A stretch of 19,219 nt of DNA. Source: Spirochaetota bacterium. GTDB lineage: Bacteria; Spirochaetota; Spirochaetia; DSM-27196; PWMO01. How positions within the stretch are numbered: the first letter of the stretch is position 1; every line of letters starts with the position of its first letter. The stretch is from contig JAAAOH010000357.1 of NCBI GenBank assembly GCA_009908925.1, positions 1-19,219 of the forward strand, written 5' to 3'. Below, piece by piece: positions 16,701 to 19,219 of this stretch. Made by a program: the position numbers and the translations under genes. The notes below the pieces were generated by a model. The model saw nothing but the letters and a program-made list of their open reading frames with translations, was not told where the DNA came from and made no database searches.

Positions 16701-16977
16701 CGTGGAGAACTTCGCCGGCATCAATCTCTTCCGCGACCATCTGGTCGTGAACCCCGATCTGCCGCGAAGCTGGAACCGCCTCGAGTTCAAGCTCGTGCAC
16801 AGAGAAAACCTCTTCCACTTCGAGATCGTGCCCGGACGCATTCACGTCCGAAAGGAAGCGATCGGTCCGGATGCGGAGCCGGAGATGTATGTGCAGGTCG
16901 GGGAAGCGTCGCATGCGCTCAACGACGAGCCGATCGAGATTTCCTACGACCAGAAGAGCGCGCGGATGCCCGAGTGA
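13774..16977 (+). CDS. Fusion of degenerate beta-phosphoglucomutase-like HAD domain and GH65 glycoside phosphorylase/hydrolase
   Basis: This is a 1067-residue fusion. Residues 1-245 align with beta-phosphoglucomutase-type HAD proteins (LHFEAWKRSF, RKNELFLTLL, VSSSRNCREVLDAAGL, HFDAIIDGND). The catalytic residues are replaced: motif I is FELHAV instead of FDxDGV (Glu10, His12), the motif III Lys is Arg169, and motif IV reads IVEAAPEGV. Residues about 255-1060 are GH65: VGNGYIGSRG, the beta-sandwich with YNNDFVNIPNW, then the (alpha/alpha)6 barrel with HIFWDELFVEP, FPWQSADDGGEESQ, the general acid Glu748 in GVMGPDEFHE, and the phosphate-site motif TSHGSTLSYIVHS. The architecture recalls mycobacterial Rv2006 (OtsB1), where HAD, phosphatase and GH65 parts are joined. 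Substrate could be trehalose, kojibiose or another alpha-glucoside. The ATG at 13774 follows AAAGGAG (13759-13765); an upstream in-frame start at 13690 would overlap the phosphatase gene and is rejected. Confidence 0.88.
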   Translation: MEIWKGAVFELHAVVAGTPELHFEAWKRSFDDVLQEIEEGVTSREFDYHRDYLPYVYRRQRYVGVRTFLESRDIHVPNGHPSDPPDRRTVCGIANRKNELFLTLLSEKGVRPADDAVERLSEMRENGVRTALVSSSRNCREVLDAAGLLEHFDAIIDGNDVMVLAIPVRPEPDGFELAAENIEVLPSESIIVEAAPEGVQAGRRGNFGLVVGVTSDGNEDVLTQSGADMTVSAIGELSTEAIRRWFHEGREQDAWILAYRDFAPEEEMLREALTTVGNGYIGSRGAYCGAVAYDDIHYPGTYVAGLWNTLGTDVHGRTIYNNDFVNIPNWLLIELKIGDGGYCRILSCSVEFYEHSLDMRNAVVTRRLRIRDRAGHRTRIETRRFISMAEPHLAAIEYSITPLNYDKPVTLRSSLDGTVVNYGVPRYRDLAKRHLEGVSARDAGGRLELHTRTSESGIDIHMHARHSVSSDGAEVATNCEAERGEAHVSEMLRFTAEQDHTYTLRKYVSIYTSRDRDSADPAADARTLVDERGRDHGSFEDALRRHSERWHDLWDRADIRIEPDRFSQRVVRLHTYHLLASASPNSVPQDVGFTARGLHGEAYRGHIFWDELFVEPFYNLNFPDVARGHLMYRYRRLEAARRLARSNGYEGAMFPWQSADDGGEESQELHYNPRSGGWDPDLSRNQRHISLAIAYDVWSYYYATNDREFMQEQGLEMLLEICRFWVSKAYYDETDRRYHIAGVMGPDEFHEKYPDAEEGGFLDNAYTNIMTAWILHKTIETWEHQPRAARDALADRIDFDEQREIERWRQVIGGLAVVIDDDGVISQFAGYRDLAELDWDDYRRRYDNIRRMDRILKAEGDSPDRYKVAKQADTLMAFYLLSPGQVKHILELMGYDVEDERALVTRNYEYYLARTSHGSTLSYIVHSAISRYVEGHRNDTWGWFVQGLRSDIYDTQGGTTREAIHCGVMAGTIDIIVENFAGINLFRDHLVVNPDLPRSWNRLEFKLVHRENLFHFEIVPGRIHVRKEAIGPDAEPEMYVQVGEASHALNDEPIEISYDQKSARMPE

Positions 16978-17003
16978 CCGGCGGCCTCAATGCCGGCGGC
17001 CTC
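16978..17003 (+). repeat. Short direct repeat after the GH65 stop
   Basis: CCGGCGGCCTC occurs at 16978-16988 and again at 16993-17003, a 15-base period, between the convergent GH65 and PilZ genes. It is probably a remnant of local slippage or part of the termination region. Confidence 0.5.
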
Positions 17004-17006
17004 GAT

Positions 17007-17027
17007 CGACGCCAACTGCCGGCGTCG
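17007..17027. terminator. Hairpin in the convergent intergenic region
   Basis: CGACGCC (17007-17013), a 7-base loop, then GGCGTCG (17021-17027) give a 7-bp GC-rich stem. A second small stem, CCGGG-gaa-CCCGG, follows. There is no T-tract on either strand, so termination here may depend on Rho or simply on the paired structures. It could serve both convergent genes. Confidence 0.3.
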
Positions 17028-17057
17028 CAAACCGGGGAACCCGGCCGCAGCCGGCCG

Positions 17058-18029
17058 TTATCGCTGCGCCCGGAACAGAAGCCCGAAAATCTTATCGCGC
17101 GTCGACTCACGCAGCTTTTCGAACTTTACGTGAAGCACCCGCCCCTGCCGCGAAGTACGCACGACGCGGCCGTGGAGGTTCAACGGGGCCTCGCTATCCG
17201 GGTGGAACGTCAGCTCGAGGTCCGTCCCCCGCACGAACTTGGGGCTGGGATTTCGCAGGCTCGCCCCACCGCCGCCGACGTCGATGAATCGCGTGGCGAT
17301 GGGCTTTCTGTTGGAACCGGTGGGACGCACGTAGACCGGCAGGTCCACGTTCTGCCGGAAGTACTCCCGCCGCTGCATGCGACTCGGCTCCTCGTCGTGA
17401 GCGAGGTAGAGGATCGGGCCCTCCCGTCCTTCGACCACCGACTCGAACGCATAAATGCCGGCGTTGGTCTGATAGAGCACGGTGAGCGCAGTCCCATAGG
17501 TGAACACCTCGGCCTCTTCGTCATGCTCGACGAGAAATGAGCCCGGCTCCTGCGCGAGGACGCGCGCCTGCACCGGGGCCTCCTCTTTCGCACGCAGGAG
17601 GACGGCTGCTCCGACGGGAATCTCCGTCGTAGATGCCGGCGGCTTGGTGGTCTGCTTTCCGGCGAAACCGAGCTTCACGCGCAGGGACGCAACCTGCTGC
17701 TCGCTCAGCTCGCCGGCATCGAGGGCGCGCTCGGCGCAGGAGTTGTAGATGCCCTGACTGACGAGGAGCAGGTACTTGCGCTCGGGCGCGTCCAGATGCA
17801 GCGCCATCTGCTCGATTGCCGCCTGTTCCGATGGTGTCAGTGAGAACGCCTGCAGATGCTCCTGATACGCCTCTTCGGCTCGCCGCCGACGCGCAGCTGT
17901 TTCCCGGCGCGAGCGGATCACGAAGGTCGCGACCAGCGCGCCGATGAAGGCAACTATGAGGAGAATCACCAGCGCGACCTCTCCCGGACTGGCTGCAAAG
18001 CCGATGTAGAAGTCCCTGAAGAAATCCAT
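17058..18029 (-). CDS. Membrane-anchored PilZ-domain (YcgR-like) c-di-GMP receptor candidate
   Basis: This 323-residue protein has one N-terminal membrane helix (about 18-38, VALVILLIVAFIGALVATFV) and a basic, helical juxtamembrane segment (39-60). A helical region follows (about 62-125). Residues about 136-215 form a YcgR-N/PilZN-like beta domain. The C-terminal PilZ domain runs about 217-320. PilZ proteins bind cyclic-di-GMP and affect motility or envelope functions. The RxxxR motif is present (Arg221-Glu-Tyr-Phe-Arg225). The second motif, usually D/NxSxxG, reads Asp250-Val-Gly-Gly-Gly-Gly255, with Gly in place of Ser. The frame is open to 18077, but I choose the ATG at 18029 (MDFFRDFYIG). 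It sits 6 bases after a TATACT box and puts the membrane helix near the N-terminus. Convergent with the GH65 gene and divergent from the kinase at 18126. Confidence 0.87.
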   Translation of the reverse strand: MDFFRDFYIGFAASPGEVALVILLIVAFIGALVATFVIRSRRETAARRRRAEEAYQEHLQAFSLTPSEQAAIEQMALHLDAPERKYLLLVSQGIYNSCAERALDAGELSEQQVASLRVKLGFAGKQTTKPPASTTEIPVGAAVLLRAKEEAPVQARVLAQEPGSFLVEHDEEAEVFTYGTALTVLYQTNAGIYAFESVVEGREGPILYLAHDEEPSRMQRREYFRQNVDLPVYVRPTGSNRKPIATRFIDVGGGGASLRNPSPKFVRGTDLELTFHPDSEAPLNLHGRVVRTSRQGRVLHVKFEKLRESTRDKIFGLLFRAQR

Positions 18030-18035
18030 AACTCT

Positions 18036-18041
18036 AGTATA
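18036..18041 (-). promoter_or_regulatory. -10 box of the PilZ gene
   Basis: TATACT on the minus strand (18041-18036) ends 6 bases before the ATG at 18029. A weak -35 (GGTCAC, 18064-18059) lies 17 bases upstream. Transcription would start at about the A of the ATG, so the mRNA would be leaderless. Confidence 0.45.
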
Positions 18042-18086
18042 GGATAATTCTCTCCGGGGTGACCGCACATATTCCAAAGAGTCTAT

Positions 18087-18136
18087 TGTCTAAGTAACTG
18101 CGCACAGGCACCATGAAATAGATGTATGTCTAAGTA
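18087..18136 (+). repeat. Direct repeat flanking the start of the second kinase
   Basis: TGTCTAAGTA occurs at 18087-18096 and 18127-18136, 40 bases start to start. The second copy lies within the first codons of the kinase gene. It could be a regulator binding site pair around the promoter, or chance. Confidence 0.4.
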
Positions 18137-19052
18137 TGTACGATTCGAACAGCTTCGCGCGAAGGCCGAGTCACTGGTGCGGCAACAGGATACGTCTCGG
18201 ACCGGCGGCGACGACGAGCTGACGACCGAGCTCAGGGTGCGCGACACGGAGCTCACGCTCCAGCGGGAAGCTATAGAGCAAACCGAAAACCGACTCGAGG
18301 AGTTGATAGCCGAGCGCACGGCTGAACTCGAGGCCGCAAACCGCTCTCTGAAGGCGGAGAACAAAGTACGCGCCACCATCGAGACGCGGCTCCGGCGCAA
18401 CCGGGAGCGCCTGCGTTCGCTCGCATCACAGCTCGAGGATGTAGAGGAACGGGAACGCCGCCGCATTGCATCGAATCTTCACGATCTCATCGGGCAAACG
18501 CTCGTGAGCGCCGGCATGAAGCTCGGTTTGCTCGCTCACAGCGCTGCGGACGAGAATCAGCGCGCCGAGCTCGAGGAGGTCAGGCGCCTCAACCAGCGTA
18601 TGCTCGAGGAAACCCGCAACATCATCACCGAGCTCAGTCCGCCGGTGCTCGAGGAGCAGGACATGCGCACGGCGAGCCGCTGGCTGATAGATCATTTCGG
18701 GGAGAACCACGGGCTCGACATCACCTTTGAGGACCAACTCGACGATGAGGACCTACCATATCCCGTGCGCCGATTTCTCTTTCGGACCCTTCGGGAGCTC
18801 CTGTTCAACGTCGTCAAGCACGCACGGACATCCACTGTGACGGTTCGCATGGAGGCTACAGAGACACACGCCGAGCTCTCGGTTTCGGATGCCGGGATCG
18901 GCTTCGACCCCGGCGATCTCGACGGTGGCGAGGGCTTCGGCCTCTTCTCCCTGCGTGAACGCGTGACGGCTCTCGGCGGCACCGTAGATATCGAGTCGGT
19001 TCGCGGAGAAGGAACACGTGTGTCCGTCGTCCTTCCGTTCGATACCGCATAG
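18126..19052 (+). CDS. Soluble histidine kinase, coiled-coil N-terminus, HisKA_3/HATPase
   Basis: This 308-residue protein has no membrane segment or recognised sensor domain. Residues about 1-110 are charged and probably coiled coil (LQREAIEQTENRLEELIAER, AELEAANRSLKAENK). The HisKA_3 helix has the phospho-acceptor His119 in RRRIASNLHDLIGQTL. The HATPase_c domain has the N-box RELLFNVVKHA, SDAGIGFDPG and GFGLFSLRERV. It resembles the kinase at 7970 over its whole catalytic half, including the LFNVxKHA and GFGLFSLRER wording, so the two are paralogues. No response regulator gene is adjacent in the window; cross-talk with the NarL-type regulator at 9378 is possible. No SD is seen before ATG 18126. 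A nearby ATG at 18113 hits a stop after one codon. Probable partners for the coiled coil are unknown. Confidence 0.9.
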   Translation: MSKYVRFEQLRAKAESLVRQQDTSRTGGDDELTTELRVRDTELTLQREAIEQTENRLEELIAERTAELEAANRSLKAENKVRATIETRLRRNRERLRSLASQLEDVEERERRRIASNLHDLIGQTLVSAGMKLGLLAHSAADENQRAELEEVRRLNQRMLEETRNIITELSPPVLEEQDMRTASRWLIDHFGENHGLDITFEDQLDDEDLPYPVRRFLFRTLRELLFNVVKHARTSTVTVRMEATETHAELSVSDAGIGFDPGDLDGGEGFGLFSLRERVTALGGTVDIESVRGEGTRVSVVLPFDTA

Positions 19053-19087
19053 GGCGACGGGACGGACTGGATTCGGGCCCACCCTGT

Positions 19088-19103
19088 TATTACATTAGGA
19101 GGG
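19088..19103 (+). promoter_or_regulatory. Extended -10 and strong SD of the PRC-barrel gene
   Basis: TGTTATTAC contains a TG-extended -10 (TATTAC, 19088-19093). It is followed by AGGAGGG (19097-19103), five bases before the ATG. The SD is clear. The promoter is uncertain, as the -10 would overlap the expected start region of the SD; transcription may instead come through from the kinase gene. Confidence 0.35.
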
Positions 19104-19108
19104 ACGTT

Positions 19109-19219
19109 ATGATATTCTCATTCTCCGACCTCAAAGGAGTGTCTCTTCATGCAACTGATGGCGATATCGGCCATGTGAGAGACGTATATTTTGACGATGA
19201 GCGATGGGTCATCCGGTAT
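19109..19219 (+). CDS. PRC-barrel domain protein, N-terminus only
   Basis: The first 37 codons are present; the gene is cut by the right edge. The translation begins MIFSFSDLKGVSLHATDGDI and continues GHVRDVYFDDERWVIRY. This is the typical start of a PRC-barrel protein: S-D-L-x-G, then D-G-x-I-G-x-V-x-D-x-Y-F-D-D-x-x-W-x-I-R-Y. Stand-alone PRC-barrel proteins of this type are often found with BON-domain and stress genes; their biochemical role is mostly unknown. A very strong SD (AGGAGGG) supports the start. It lies 56 bases after the kinase stop. Confidence 0.85.
   Translation, partial: MIFSFSDLKGVSLHATDGDIGHVRDVYFDDERWVIRY

Noticed and set aside
1..19219. CRISPR arrays, tRNA/rRNA genes, insertion sequences, phage or toxin-antitoxin modules
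   Set aside because: Looked for repeats with regular spacers, terminal inverted repeats, transposase motifs and RNA gene signatures; none seen. All sizeable frames are accounted for by cellular genes.

Overview
The window is gene-dense, high-GC bacterial DNA. Eleven complete protein genes lie between a gene cut by the left edge and one cut by the right edge. I see no rRNA, tRNA, CRISPR array or insertion sequence, and no gene-free stretch over 300 bases. The content (NAD-dependent ligase, PolX with PHP domain, YcgR/PilZ protein, GlgE, NarL-type two-component genes, soluble kinases, many TPR/BON/PRC-type proteins) suits a free-living Gram-negative-type bacterium. A halophilic or free-living spirochaete is my best guess, but this is inference from gene style and not proven by the sequence.

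Layout. (1) 1-989, minus strand: the 5' end of glgE (maltosyltransferase), preceded by a small TPR gene. (2) 990-1083: a divergent promoter region with two well-formed sigma70-like promoters whose -10 boxes lie only 8-9 bases from the two start codons, suggesting leaderless mRNAs. (3) 1084-6452, plus strand: a CinA-type MoCF-domain protein, a translationally coupled alpha/beta hydrolase, polX and ligA. (4) 6507-10031: a tight three-gene operon of a double-domain KaiC-like ATPase, a soluble histidine kinase with a degenerate receiver domain plus PAS, and a NarL/LuxR response regulator. (5) 10136-16977: a four-gene operon of an exported six-BON-domain protein, a bacterial eRF1-like (baeRF) protein, a trehalose-6-phosphate-phosphatase-like HAD enzyme, and a 1067-residue fusion of a HAD domain with lost catalytic residues and a GH65 glycosidase/phosphorylase. 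(6) 17058-18029, minus strand, convergent: a membrane-anchored PilZ protein. (7) 18126-19219, plus strand: a second soluble histidine kinase related to the first, then the start of a PRC-barrel gene.

How it may work together. GlgE, the TPP-like phosphatase and the GH65 fusion all point to alpha-glucan, maltose-1-phosphate or trehalose metabolism. With the BON and PRC proteins this reads as an envelope and osmotic-stress neighbourhood. The KaiC-like/kinase/regulator operon directly upstream is the obvious candidate to control it, although that link is inferred from position only. The most interesting items are the KaiC-pseudoreceiver kinase-NarL operon, the dead HAD domain fused to GH65, the BON-baeRF-TPP-GH65 operon, and the recurring leaderless-type starts at operon heads.
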